64,000 nucleotides of DNA, from the NCBI GenBank assembly GCA_905176665.1, contig CAJINA010000157.1, positions 124,001 through 188,000 on the forward strand, in the 5' to 3' direction. The position numbers were made by a program, and so were the translations under genes. The stretch's first letter is position 1. Every line of letters begins with the position of its first letter. Below are positions 24,122 to 32,920 of the stretch, piece by piece. The notes beneath the pieces were generated by a model. The model was not told the origin of the DNA, searched no databases, and saw nothing but the letters and a program-made list of their open reading frames with translations. Source of the DNA: Olavius algarvensis Delta 4 endosymbiont. GTDB lineage: Bacteria > Desulfobacterota > Desulfobacteria > Desulfobacterales > CAJINA01.

Positions 24122-26794
24122 TTGCATGCCCCTCAATACATAATGCAACACACCGCCATGCCGGTAGTATTCCAGTTCCGCGGGTGTATCGATACGGGCT
24201 TTTACCGTGAAGTTTACCGCGCGGCCGTCCTCCTTTTTCGCGATCACTTCCATTGCCTTGCCCGGCGCCATTTCCGTGACCCCTGAAACCGTGTATAGTT
24301 CCGATCCATCCAGGCCCAGGGTGTCACGCCCGGTACCAGAGGCAAATTCCAGGGGCAGCACGCCCATGCAAACCAGGTTGCTGCGGTGAATTCTTTCGAA
24401 GCTTTCTGCGATGACGGCCTTGACTCCCAGCAGGTTGGTGCCCTTGGCCGCCCAGTCGCGGCTGCTGCCGGTGCCGTATTCCTTTCCGGCGACGACCACC
24501 AGCGGCGTGCCGCGCTCGATATAGGTCATGGCCGCGTCATATATAGTGGTGGTTTCGTTCTCCGGCATAAGCCGGGTGACGCCCCCGGAGATGCCGGGGA
24601 CCAGCAGGTTGTCCAGGCGGATGTTGCCGAAGGTGCCGCGCATCATCACTTCATGGTTGCCGCGGCGCGAGCCGTAGCTGTTGAAATCCACCTCCGTTAC
24701 ACCTTTGCTCCGCAGGTAATCGGCTGCCGGGCTGTCTAGGGGAATGGCCCCGGCCGGGGAGATGTGGTCCGTGGTGACCGAATCTCCCAAAAAGGCCAGG
24801 ACCCGGGCCTGTTCGATATCTGCTAAAACCGGTGTTTCCAGACTGATGCCTTTGAAAAACGGGGGCTCCTTAATATAGGTGGACTCCGGTACCCAGTCGA
24901 AGCGTGTGCTCTCGGTGACCGGCAGAGAATTCCAATTATCCGAACCGTCGTAAATACGACCATATTCTTCCAGATACATCTCGGTCTGTACATGTTCGGT
25001 CACGAGTTGCCTGATTTCAGCCTTGTCCGGCCAGATGGCGGACAGCATCACCGGCTGGCCGTTTGAATCCGTACCGATGGGCTCGGATGCAAAGTCGATG
25101 TCCACACGTCCGGCCAAGGCATAGGCCACGACGAGCAGTGGGGATCCGAGGTAGTTGACGCGCGTCAGGGGGCTGATGCGGCCCTCGAAATTCCGGTTGC
25201 CGCTCAGGACCGATGCGACCACCAGGTCCTGTTCCTGGACGGCGGTTGCCACCGGTTCGGGCAAAGGCCCGCTGTTGCCGATGCAGGTGGTGCAGCCAAA
25301 CGCGATGTTATGGAATTTCAAGTCTTCCAGGTATTGCAGCAATCCGCTGGATTCCAGATAGCGGATTACCACCCGCGATCCGGCAGCCATACTGGTTTTG
25401 ACCCAGGGTTTGACGGCCAATCCCAATGCGGCCGCTTTTTTAGCCATCAAAGCGGCCCCGATCAGCACCGAAGGATTGGAAGTGTTGGTGCAGCTGGTAA
25501 TGGCTGCAATTACCACAGCACCCTGCTTCAGATCAGCCGTCTCGCCATTGATTTCGATGGCGGCCTGCTGGTCCGGCGCCCTCCCGCTCTCTTGCAGGGC
25601 TTTTTCAAATTCAGGTTTCATACGGGACAAAGGGATGCGGTCCTGGGGCCGTTTGGGACCGGCCAGGGAAGTTTCGACCACACCCATGTCCAGTTGCAGG
25701 GTGTCGTTAAAGGCGGGCTCCGGTTGCTCATCCGTGCGAAACAACCCCTGGGTTTTGCAGTATGATTCCACCAGGGCCACTTTTTCCGGGGGCCGGCCGG
25801 ACAATTTCAGGTAGTCCAGGGTACGGTCATCCACCGGGAAAAAGCCCATGGTGGCTCCATACTCCGGCGACATATTGGCAATGGTGGCGCGATCTTCCAG
25901 GGGCAGAGAAGAGAGCCCCGGGCCGTAAAATTCCACGAACTTGCCCACAACACCTTTCTCACGCAGCATCTGGGTAACGGTCAGAACCAGGTCCGTGGCG
26001 GTGACATTCTCCGGCAGCCGGCCGGTCAGTTTAAACCCGATGACCTCCGGGGTGAGCAAATAGTACGGGGTCCCCAGCAAGACCGCCTCGGCCTCTATAC
26101 CGCCCACGCCCCAGCCCATAATCCCCAGGCCGTTGATCATGGTTGTGTGGGAATCCAGGCCCAGCAGGGTATCCGGGAATACCAACTGCTCTCCGTCGCC
26201 ATCTTGTTGGAATACCACCCGGCCCAGATTTTCGAGATTGACCTGGTGGCAGATACCGGCCGCGGGTGGTACTACACTGAAATTATTAATACTTTGCATG
26301 CCCCAGCGCAGGAAGGCGTACCGTTCGCCGTTCCGTTTGTAATCCATATCTTCGTTTTGTTTCAGCGCGGCTTGGGTTCCAAAATAGTCTACCTGGACGG
26401 AATGATCGATTACCAGTTCGGCGGGGATGCGGGGGTTTACCTTCAAGGGATCTCCATACAGGGATTGGGCGGCATCGCGCATGGCGGCCAGGTCAACTAC
26501 GGCCGGCACCCCCGTGAAATCCTGCAGCAAAACCCGGGCGGGTTTGAAGGGGACCTCTTTTTTTTCAAGCTCCCGGGGGGACCAGGTGGCCATATTTTCG
26601 GCATCGGATGCTTTGATGAGGGTGCCGTCTTCATTGCGCAGCAAATTCTCAAGCAGGATACGGATACTGAACGGCAGGCGGTCGATGCCTGTAAATCCCT
26701 TTTCAGCCATTTTGGGCAGACTGAAGTATCGGACCTTTCCAGCTGAAGTTTCCAGCGCAGAAAGTGTATTGAAACTGTTTGGATGGTTTGCCAT
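24119..26794 (-). CDS. acnA: Aconitate hydratase (AcnA type)
   Basis: 891 residues. Interconverts citrate and isocitrate in the TCA cycle with a [4Fe-4S] cluster. The start is the ATG at 26794 (MANHPNSF) with a GGGGGG site; another in-frame ATG four codons earlier (26806) is possible. Cluster ligands are seen in AAITSCTNTSNPSVLIGAAL and HNIAFGCTTCIGNSGPL. The substrate-binding segments LGLDSHTTMINGLGIMGWGVG and DSVTTDHISPAGAI, and the swivel-domain YGSRRGNHEVMMRGTFGNIRL and GKEYGTGSSRDWAAKGTNLL, are all present. Full length for AcnA/IRP-type. It stands alone; the TAG stop coincides with the end of palindromic element F. Confidence 0.96.
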   Translation of the reverse strand: MANHPNSFNTLSALETSAGKVRYFSLPKMAEKGFTGIDRLPFSIRILLENLLRNEDGTLIKASDAENMATWSPRELEKKEVPFKPARVLLQDFTGVPAVVDLAAMRDAAQSLYGDPLKVNPRIPAELVIDHSVQVDYFGTQAALKQNEDMDYKRNGERYAFLRWGMQSINNFSVVPPAAGICHQVNLENLGRVVFQQDGDGEQLVFPDTLLGLDSHTTMINGLGIMGWGVGGIEAEAVLLGTPYYLLTPEVIGFKLTGRLPENVTATDLVLTVTQMLREKGVVGKFVEFYGPGLSSLPLEDRATIANMSPEYGATMGFFPVDDRTLDYLKLSGRPPEKVALVESYCKTQGLFRTDEQPEPAFNDTLQLDMGVVETSLAGPKRPQDRIPLSRMKPEFEKALQESGRAPDQQAAIEINGETADLKQGAVVIAAITSCTNTSNPSVLIGAALMAKKAAALGLAVKPWVKTSMAAGSRVVIRYLESSGLLQYLEDLKFHNIAFGCTTCIGNSGPLPEPVATAVQEQDLVVASVLSGNRNFEGRISPLTRVNYLGSPLLVVAYALAGRVDIDFASEPIGTDSNGQPVMLSAIWPDKAEIRQLVTEHVQTEMYLEEYGRIYDGSDNWNSLPVTESTRFDWVPESTYIKEPPFFKGISLETPVLADIEQARVLAFLGDSVTTDHISPAGAIPLDSPAADYLRSKGVTEVDFNSYGSRRGNHEVMMRGTFGNIRLDNLLVPGISGGVTRLMPENETTTIYDAAMTYIERGTPLVVVAGKEYGTGSSRDWAAKGTNLLGVKAVIAESFERIHRSNLVCMGVLPLEFASGTGRDTLGLDGSELYTVSGVTEMAPGKAMEVIAKKEDGRAVNFTVKARIDTPAELEYYRHGGVLHYVLRGMQ

Positions 26795-26962
26795 GGTGCC
26801 CCCCATTTAGATGATGCGAATCGTTTGATTTTTGGTTGAAATGCTGGCCGGATAGACTATCTTCTCAGGAGATTCCCCGGACCTGCGGCAGCACGAATAT
26901 TTGTAGAATAACTCTATAGTTATAGGCATGAAACCGCATATTTGCAACCTTTTCGATAGTTG

Positions 26963-26991
26963 TTGACACTTTTTGGCAATTTGATTATAAA
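26963..26991 (+). promoter_or_regulatory. Strong sigma70 promoter ahead of the RsbRD-dsrMKJOP operon
   Basis: TTGACA (26963-26968) and TATAAA (26986-26991) with the ideal 17-base spacer, about 100 bases before the GTG at 27092. The only such match between the divergent aconitase gene and this operon. The rest of 26795-27091 shows no gene. Confidence 0.75.
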
Positions 26992-27091
26992 ATCTTCTTT
27001 AATCTGAAGCGGTAGCTGCGTTTGGCGAGCGTTGCCGCTCATTTTTTGCGGGCCGTTTGCAACCCAAATACGGGAGAATCAGGAACAGGTT

Positions 27092-27634
27092 GTGAAAGAT
27101 AATCTGGTATCCATACTGAAGACCAAAAAAAGCACTATCGTTAAAAAGTGGTTTGAACTTGTGGTCAACTCTTATCCCCCCGATACCGCATCCTTCCTCA
27201 AAGGTCAGAAAGACCAGTTTGCCAATCCGGTCGGCCACACCACCAAAAAAGGCCTGGAGGCCGTTTTCGATGAAGTTGTCAGCGGCATGGACCGCGACAC
27301 CATCGTCGCTTTTCTCGATCCCATCATCCGCATTCGGGCGGTACAGGATTTTACACCGTCCCAGGCTGTCGGATTTATTCTCGATCTGAAGTTTGTCATT
27401 CGCGAGAAGCTTAAAAAAGAACTCAAATCAGCCCCGGTCCAGGCCGGACTGGCTGAAATCGATGCGAATATTGACCGGCTGTGCCTGATCGGCTTCGATA
27501 TCTTCGTCATCTGCCGGGAGGCGATCTATCAGTTGAAGGTCAGTACCGAAAGAGATAAAATCTACAAAGCGTTTTCAAGGGCGGGTTTAGTTACTGAGAT
27601 TTCGGAAAATGGACCGGGATCTCCGGGCGCCTAA
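27092..27634 (+). CDS. RsbRD N-terminal-domain-like protein preceding dsrMKJOP
   Basis: 180 residues from a GTG at 27092 with AGGA upstream. The track-open frame before it lacks a site and the homologous part begins here (VKDNLVSILKTKKSTIVKKW). An all-helical globin-like fold, the RsbT co-antagonist RsbRD N-terminal type: WFELVVNSYPPDTASFLKGQ, then LDPIIRIRAVQDFTPSQAVG and FILDLKFVIREKLKKELKSA. No STAS domain follows. Such a gene often sits directly ahead of dsrMKJOP in sulfate reducers; the role is unproven, perhaps sensing or regulating the complex. dsrM follows after 27 bases, from the same promoter. Confidence 0.8.
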   Translation: MKDNLVSILKTKKSTIVKKWFELVVNSYPPDTASFLKGQKDQFANPVGHTTKKGLEAVFDEVVSGMDRDTIVAFLDPIIRIRAVQDFTPSQAVGFILDLKFVIREKLKKELKSAPVQAGLAEIDANIDRLCLIGFDIFVICREAIYQLKVSTERDKIYKAFSRAGLVTEISENGPGSPGA

Positions 27635-27661
27635 ATCATAATATATGTGAGGTAATGTTAA

Positions 27662-28735
27662 ATGAATGACAAGTACATGTATTCCCTCATAGCAGTGTTT
27701 CTGCTTGCCCTGCTGGCTTACCTGGGCGTGGAGGCAGCCGGAATGGATGTCATATTCGGCGTCGTCTTACCCTACGTTGCCGTGCTCCTTTTTATAGGCG
27801 GGTTTGTCTGGCGAGTCATGGGGTGGGCCAGCTCCGCAGTGCCGTTCAGGATTCCAACCACCTGCGGGCAGCAGAAATCTTTTGACTGGATCGAGCCGGC
27901 CAGGGTCGACAATCCCAGCACGACCTGGGGCGTGGTTGTCCGCATGTTCCTGGAAATTGTGACCTTCCGGTCCCTGTTTCGCAATACGCGCATGAAAGTC
28001 AAGTCGGATGGCCGGATTACCTACAGCCTGGAGCTGTTCCTCTGGCTGGGAGCCCTTGCTTTTCACTATGCCTTCTTGACGACCCTGGTGCGGCACTTTC
28101 GTTTTTTCCTGGAACCGGTTCCCATCTGCCTGCAGTGGCTCGAAAACCTGGATTCATTTATGCAGTTCGGCCTGCCGGTGGTCTACATGTCCGGCGTGGT
28201 GCTCCTGGCAGCGGTGGTCTACCTGTTGCTGCGGCGGCTGCTGATTGTCCAGGTCCGCTATATCAGCCTGGCATCCGACTTTTTCCCACTCTTTTTGATC
28301 GGCGGCATCGCCTTTACCGGCATCCTGATGCGCTATCTGTCCAAAGTGGATATCGTGGGTATCAAGTCCCTGACCATGGGGCTGGTGACATTCCATCCCG
28401 TGGTACCCGAGGGAATCAGCGGCCTGTTTTATGTCCACCTCTTTTTTGTGACGGTTCTGCTGGCCTATTTCCCCTTCAGCAAGTTGATGCACCTGGGGGG
28501 CGTTTTCCTGAGCCCCACCCGAAATTTGCCGACCGATACCCGGGCCCGGCGGCATATCAATCCCTGGAACTATCCGGTCCACGTGCATACCTATGAAGAG
28601 TACGAGGATGAGTTCAGGGAGAAGATGATCGATGTCGGCCTGCCGGTGGACAAGATGCCCGAACCGGAACCGGAGGAAGAGGCGGCCTCTGCGGCAGCTG
28701 AAGCTGAGACCCCTGAGGCAGGAGAAAAGGAGTAA
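27662..28735 (+). CDS. dsrM: DsrM, membrane cytochrome b subunit of the DsrMKJOP complex
   Basis: 357 residues; ATG at 27662 with GAGG upstream. NarI-like integral membrane protein that binds heme b and passes electrons between menaquinol and DsrK. Membrane helices open the protein (MYSLIAVFLLALLAYLGVEA; VLPYVAVLLFIGGFVWRVMG), with further helices around FLWLGALAFHYAFLTTLVRH, whose His residues are likely heme ligands, and in VVYMSGVVLLAAVVYLLLRR. The C-terminal ~45 residues are acidic and Ala/Glu-rich (PEPEPEEEAASAAAEAETPE), probably a flexible cytoplasmic tail. Followed by dsrK three bases after the stop, in one operon. Confidence 0.94.
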   Translation: MNDKYMYSLIAVFLLALLAYLGVEAAGMDVIFGVVLPYVAVLLFIGGFVWRVMGWASSAVPFRIPTTCGQQKSFDWIEPARVDNPSTTWGVVVRMFLEIVTFRSLFRNTRMKVKSDGRITYSLELFLWLGALAFHYAFLTTLVRHFRFFLEPVPICLQWLENLDSFMQFGLPVVYMSGVVLLAAVVYLLLRRLLIVQVRYISLASDFFPLFLIGGIAFTGILMRYLSKVDIVGIKSLTMGLVTFHPVVPEGISGLFYVHLFFVTVLLAYFPFSKLMHLGGVFLSPTRNLPTDTRARRHINPWNYPVHVHTYEEYEDEFREKMIDVGLPVDKMPEPEPEEEAASAAAEAETPEAGEKE

Positions 28736-28738
28736 GAG

Positions 28739-30385
28739 ATGAGTGACCTTTCGAAATCAGATGAATATTACAGCGCGATAGATCACAAGCCGCCCAAACC
28801 GACGGGCTGGATGGATACGCCGGTGAACCTGCGCAAGGGCATATACTGCCACTCCGCCAATCCCAAGAGCCTGGACTACGTGGGAATGCCCAATGCCAGA
28901 AAGTTCGACCCGACCGCGGAGGACTGGCTGCTGCCGGACAACTGGCAGGAGATCATCCACAAGGGCTTCAAAGAGCGGCTGGATAAATTCAGGTCCCTGA
29001 AGGTGTTCATGGACATCTGTGTGCGCTGCGGGGCCTGTGCCGACAAGTGCCACTATTATATCGGTACCGGAGACCCGAAGAACATGCCCGTCCTGCGGGC
29101 GGAACTGCTCCGCTCGGTCTACCGCAACGATTTTACCAAGTTGGGTAAAATCCTGGGGAAAGTCAACGGCGCCCGTCCCATGACCCTGGATGTTCTGAAA
29201 GAGTGGTGGTACTACCTGTTCCAGTGCTCCCAGTGTCGGCGCTGCTCGGTGTTCTGCCCTTACGGCATCGACACGGCCGAGATCACTTTGCTGGGCCGCG
29301 AACTGTTGAACCTGCTGGGCCTGAACATCGACTGGATCGCCACGCCGGTGGCCAACTGCTACCGCACCGGTAACCACCTGGGGATCCAGCCGCACGCCTT
29401 CAAAGACATGCTCGACTTTTTCGTCGAGGATATCGAAGAGATGTCCAGCCTGCAACTGGAACCACAGTTCAATAAGAAGGGGGCCGACATACTCTTTATC
29501 ACCCCTTCCGGTGACGTTTTCGCTGATCCGGGCACCTACTCCTGTATGGGCTACCTGATGCTCTTCCACTACCTCAAGGAAAAATACGGGCTTGACGTGA
29601 CCTGGTCCACCTACGGCAGTGAGGGCGGCAACTTCGGTTTTTTTACCTCACACGAGATGATGAAACGCTTGAACAGCAAGATGTACATGGAGGCCAAGCG
29701 TCTCGGCGTGAAATGGATTCTCGGCGGTGAGTGTGGACACATGTGGCGCGTGATCCACCAGTATATGGACACCATGAACGGCCCGGCTGATTTCCTGGAG
29801 GAACCGGTGAACCCGATTACCGGCACCAAGTTCGAGAATGCCAAATCCACCAAAATGGTGCACATCATCGAGTTTACCGCCGACCTCATCAAACACGGTA
29901 AGCTGGATCTTGATCCCAGCCGCAACGATCACCTTTCGGTGACTTTTCACGATTCCTGCAACCCCTCCCGGGGTATGGGGATGTTCGAGGAGCCACGGTA
30001 CGTGATTAAGAATGTCTGCAACAATTTCTACGACATGCCGGCGAATACCATTCGGGAACAGACCTTCTGCTGCGGCAGTGGGGCGGGCCTGAATGCCGGT
30101 GAAGATATGGAACTGCGGATGGCCGGCGGCCTGCCGCGGGCCAACGCGGTGAAACATGTCCACGAAAAACACGGGGTCAACATGCTGGCCAACATCTGCG
30201 CGGTTGACCGGGCGGCCCTGCCGGACCTCATGAATTACTGGGTACCGGGCGTGGATGTAACGGGCGTGCATGAACTCGTCGCCAATGCCCTGGTCATACC
30301 GGGACAAAACAGCCGACCCACAGATATGCGCGGTGAAGATATACCGGGATTGGAGTTGGAGGAGGAGGAAGACACTGATGAATGA
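28739..30385 (+). CDS. dsrK: DsrK, HdrD-like iron-sulfur subunit
   Basis: 548 residues; ATG at 28739 with AAAAGGAG upstream. Cytoplasmic subunit related to heterodisulfide reductase HdrD and thought to reduce the DsrC trisulfide, closing the sulfite-reduction cycle. Two [4Fe-4S] motifs are seen near residues 98-155: CVRCGACADKCHYY and CSQCRRCSVFCPYG. The C-terminal half carries CCG-type cofactor ligands (VTFHDSCNPSRGMGMFEEPR; QTFCCGSGAGLNAGED; GGECGHMWR). It ends in an acidic tail. It overlaps dsrJ by eight bases (stop 30385, dsrJ ATG 30378), so the two are translationally coupled. Confidence 0.95.
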   Translation: MSDLSKSDEYYSAIDHKPPKPTGWMDTPVNLRKGIYCHSANPKSLDYVGMPNARKFDPTAEDWLLPDNWQEIIHKGFKERLDKFRSLKVFMDICVRCGACADKCHYYIGTGDPKNMPVLRAELLRSVYRNDFTKLGKILGKVNGARPMTLDVLKEWWYYLFQCSQCRRCSVFCPYGIDTAEITLLGRELLNLLGLNIDWIATPVANCYRTGNHLGIQPHAFKDMLDFFVEDIEEMSSLQLEPQFNKKGADILFITPSGDVFADPGTYSCMGYLMLFHYLKEKYGLDVTWSTYGSEGGNFGFFTSHEMMKRLNSKMYMEAKRLGVKWILGGECGHMWRVIHQYMDTMNGPADFLEEPVNPITGTKFENAKSTKMVHIIEFTADLIKHGKLDLDPSRNDHLSVTFHDSCNPSRGMGMFEEPRYVIKNVCNNFYDMPANTIREQTFCCGSGAGLNAGEDMELRMAGGLPRANAVKHVHEKHGVNMLANICAVDRAALPDLMNYWVPGVDVTGVHELVANALVIPGQNSRPTDMRGEDIPGLELEEEEDTDE

Positions 30386-30767
30386 TAAAGGTAAAATCAT
30401 CACGGGCTTAGTAATATTCTTCATAATATTTACCTTCCCGTTCTGGTACAACCGCGGCAAGGCCGCTTCGGTGCCCGAGCCGGTGCTTTCGCCGACCGCC
30501 AAGAAGGCCGGGGAGTGTGTGCGTTCCAAGGACTACATGAAGGCCGAGCACATGCAGCTGCTGGATGACTGGCGCGATACCGTTGTCCGGGATGGGCAAA
30601 GAATGGTGACCAACAAGCATGGCAAGGAATTCGAAATGAGCCTTTCCAATACGTGTATGAACTGCCACGATAATAAGGCCGAATTTTGTGACCGGTGCCA
30701 CAATTATGCTTCGGTAAGGCCCTACTGCTGGGACTGCCACATCGACAATCCGAAGGAGATAAAGTGA
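30378..30767 (+). CDS. dsrJ: DsrJ, triheme cytochrome c subunit
   Basis: 129 residues. Periplasmic triheme cytochrome c tethered by an uncleaved N-terminal helix (KIITGLVIFFIIFTFPFWYN). Three CxxCH heme motifs appear in the last third: CMNCH, CDRCH and CWDCH. An extra Cys (GECVRSKDYM) may be the unusual ligand known for DsrJ. Overlaps dsrK by eight bases, and its TGA overlaps the dsrO ATG as TGATG. The short size fits the family. Confidence 0.94.
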   Translation: MNDKGKIITGLVIFFIIFTFPFWYNRGKAASVPEPVLSPTAKKAGECVRSKDYMKAEHMQLLDDWRDTVVRDGQRMVTNKHGKEFEMSLSNTCMNCHDNKAEFCDRCHNYASVRPYCWDCHIDNPKEIK

Positions 30768-31585
30768 TGGAAGACAGCAGACGAACATTCTTGAAGTTAG
30801 CCGGCGTTGCGGCCCTGGGGTTGACGACGAAGCCTGTTCTCGATGCCTATGCGGCCAGTGGCGGCAAAGTTCCTGATGCCCTGGTCAAACGCGGTAGTAA
30901 AGCCATGACCGCCAAAAACTGGGGCATGGTTATCGATACCCGCAAGTTCACTTCGGCCGAAGACCTCGAACCGATCATCGCGGTGTGTGATCAGACCCAT
31001 AATATACCCAAGTTCGAGAACACAAAACACGAGATCAAGTGGATCTGGTCGGCGCCCTATCACAATGCGTTTCCGAACAAGACCAATAAATACATGGATG
31101 CCCATAGTCACGAAGTGCCGTTTCTGGTGCTTTGCAACCACTGTGAGAATCCGCCTTGTGTTCGGGCCTGCCCGACCAAGGCAACCTTCAAACGTGAAAG
31201 TGACGGTATCGTACTGATGGACTTTCACCGCTGCATCGGCTGCCGGTTCTGCATGGCCGCCTGCCCGTTCGGGGCGCGGAGCTTCAATTTCCGGGATCCG
31301 GAGCCCTTTATCCCGAAAATCAACCCGAAGTTTCCCCGCCGGATGAAAGGGGTGGTTGAAAAATGCAATTTCTGTGCGGAGCGTCTGGCCATGGGCAAAG
31401 TCCCGGCCTGCGTAGAGGCCTCCGATGGTGCCATCGCCTTCGGCGACCTGGATGATCCGGATTCCAACGTCCGGCACCTGCTGCACGCCAATTACACCAT
31501 CCGGCGCAAGCAGAGCCTGGGAACCGAACCGTCGGTCTACTACATCGTCGGCGGCGGTGGATCGGAAGAAGAAGAGCACGGATAA
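30767..31585 (+). CDS. dsrO: DsrO, Tat-exported ferredoxin-like subunit
   Basis: 272 residues. Begins with a twin-arginine signal (DSRRTFLKLAGVAALGL), so it is exported folded to the periplasm. Clusters of Cys typical of a multi-[4Fe-4S] electron-transfer subunit: CNHCENPPCVRACP, CIGCRFCMAACPFGARSF and CNFCAERLAMGKVPACVEA. It hands electrons between DsrJ and the NrfD-like DsrP. The C-terminal residues (GGGGSEEEEHG) are glycine- and acid-rich. Starts at the dsrJ stop (TGATG). A 73-base gap precedes dsrP. Confidence 0.94.
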   Translation: MEDSRRTFLKLAGVAALGLTTKPVLDAYAASGGKVPDALVKRGSKAMTAKNWGMVIDTRKFTSAEDLEPIIAVCDQTHNIPKFENTKHEIKWIWSAPYHNAFPNKTNKYMDAHSHEVPFLVLCNHCENPPCVRACPTKATFKRESDGIVLMDFHRCIGCRFCMAACPFGARSFNFRDPEPFIPKINPKFPRRMKGVVEKCNFCAERLAMGKVPACVEASDGAIAFGDLDDPDSNVRHLLHANYTIRRKQSLGTEPSVYYIVGGGGSEEEEHG

Positions 31586-31658
31586 CAACGCGGTCCCCCG
31601 CGTAATCAATAAGAACCATTACCTTTTAAATCGGTTCACGACATAGTGTGAGGTGGTT

Positions 31659-32819
31659 ATGCTAGATTTAGCAGTCAAAGGAAGTAAAAAATACTGGGGC
31701 CTGCTCGGGATCCTCGGCGCGATTGTCGCCGTCGGTGCGTTTTTCTATTTCAAGCAGCTCAGCTTCGGATTGGGAATTACCGGCATGAGCCGTGATGTAT
31801 CCTGGGGATTCTATATTGCCCAGTTTACATTTCTGGTCGGGGTGGCCGCCGGAGGTGTCATGGTGGTGCTGCCGTATTACCTGCACGACTACAAAGCGTT
31901 TGGCCGGATTACCATTCTGGGTGAGTTTTTGGCCATTGCGGCCATTACCATGTGTCTGCTTTTCATCCTGGTGGACCTCGGGCAACCCATGCGGATGCTG
32001 AACGTAATTTTCTACCCGACACCCAACTCTATGCTGTTTTGGGATATGATCGTGTTGAACGGGTATCTCTTTTTAAACATCCTGATCGGGTGGAATGTCC
32101 TTGAGGCGGAGCGCAACGGCACCCATTATGGGGCCTGGCTGAAACCGTTCATTTACCTGTCCATTCCCTGGGCGGTCGGTATCCATACGGTTACGGCCTA
32201 CCTTTACTGCGGCCTGCCGGGTAGACATTTCTGGCTGACCGCCATATTGGCGCCGCGCTTTCTGGCGTCGGCCTTTGCAGCCGGCCCGGCCCTGTTGATC
32301 CTGCTGTGTCTCATTGTCCGGCGGGTGACCAACTTCGATCCCGGCCGGGAACAGATCCAGAGCCTGGCCAAGATTGTCACCTACGCCCTGATTCTCAATG
32401 TGTTCTTCTTGATCTGTGAGGTGTTTGTGGCTTTCTACAGCAATATACCCGGTCACATGGATCACATAAAGTACCTGTTCGTCGGGCTGCACGGCCACAA
32501 TACACTGGTGCCCTGGATGTGGTCCGCCATCGCCCTGATGATTATCGCGATCATTCTGCTGCTCATACCAATGTGCCGTCGCAACGAGGGTGTGCTGGCC
32601 GTGGCCTGCGTGATGCTTTTCATCGGCGCCTGGATCGACAAAGGGATGGGCATGATCGCCGGCGGGTTTGTGCCGAATCCCCTGCATGAGGTGAACGAAT
32701 ACATGCCCACCGGCCCGGAAGTGGCGATTACGCTGGGTGTCTGGGCGGCCGGGTTCATCGTCCTGACCATCCTGTACAAGATGGCCACTGGTGTCAAAGA
32801 GGAAGCCGCCGGTCTGTAA
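31659..32819 (+). CDS. dsrP: DsrP, NrfD-like membrane subunit
   Basis: 386 residues from ATG at 31659 with GAGG upstream (a GTG two codons earlier is less likely). NrfD/PsrC-type integral membrane protein with about ten helices, expected to oxidise or reduce menaquinone for the complex. Examples: YWGLLGILGAIVAVGAFFYF, YIAQFTFLVGVAAGGVMVVL, the conserved LVDLGQPMRMLNVIFYPTPN, and IHTVTAYLYCGLPGRHFW. Last gene of the operon; a strong terminator follows 25 bases later. Confidence 0.94.
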   Translation: MLDLAVKGSKKYWGLLGILGAIVAVGAFFYFKQLSFGLGITGMSRDVSWGFYIAQFTFLVGVAAGGVMVVLPYYLHDYKAFGRITILGEFLAIAAITMCLLFILVDLGQPMRMLNVIFYPTPNSMLFWDMIVLNGYLFLNILIGWNVLEAERNGTHYGAWLKPFIYLSIPWAVGIHTVTAYLYCGLPGRHFWLTAILAPRFLASAFAAGPALLILLCLIVRRVTNFDPGREQIQSLAKIVTYALILNVFFLICEVFVAFYSNIPGHMDHIKYLFVGLHGHNTLVPWMWSAIALMIIAIILLLIPMCRRNEGVLAVACVMLFIGAWIDKGMGMIAGGFVPNPLHEVNEYMPTGPEVAITLGVWAAGFIVLTILYKMATGVKEEAAGL

Positions 32820-32844
32820 CCTGAAGCAAATTTAAAAATAGAGA

Positions 32845-32873
32845 GGGTCCGCCGTTGGGCGGACCCTTTTCTT
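32845..32873 (+). terminator. Rho-independent terminator after dsrP
   Basis: Nine-bp GC-rich stem GGGTCCGCC/GGCGGACCC (32845-32853 with 32858-32866), loop GTTG, tail TTTTCTT. It ends the dsr operon. Confidence 0.9.
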
Positions 32874-32920
32874 ATGGAATGGATCTGGTGGAAATCGATA
32901 CCCGATAGGTTCAGACAACG

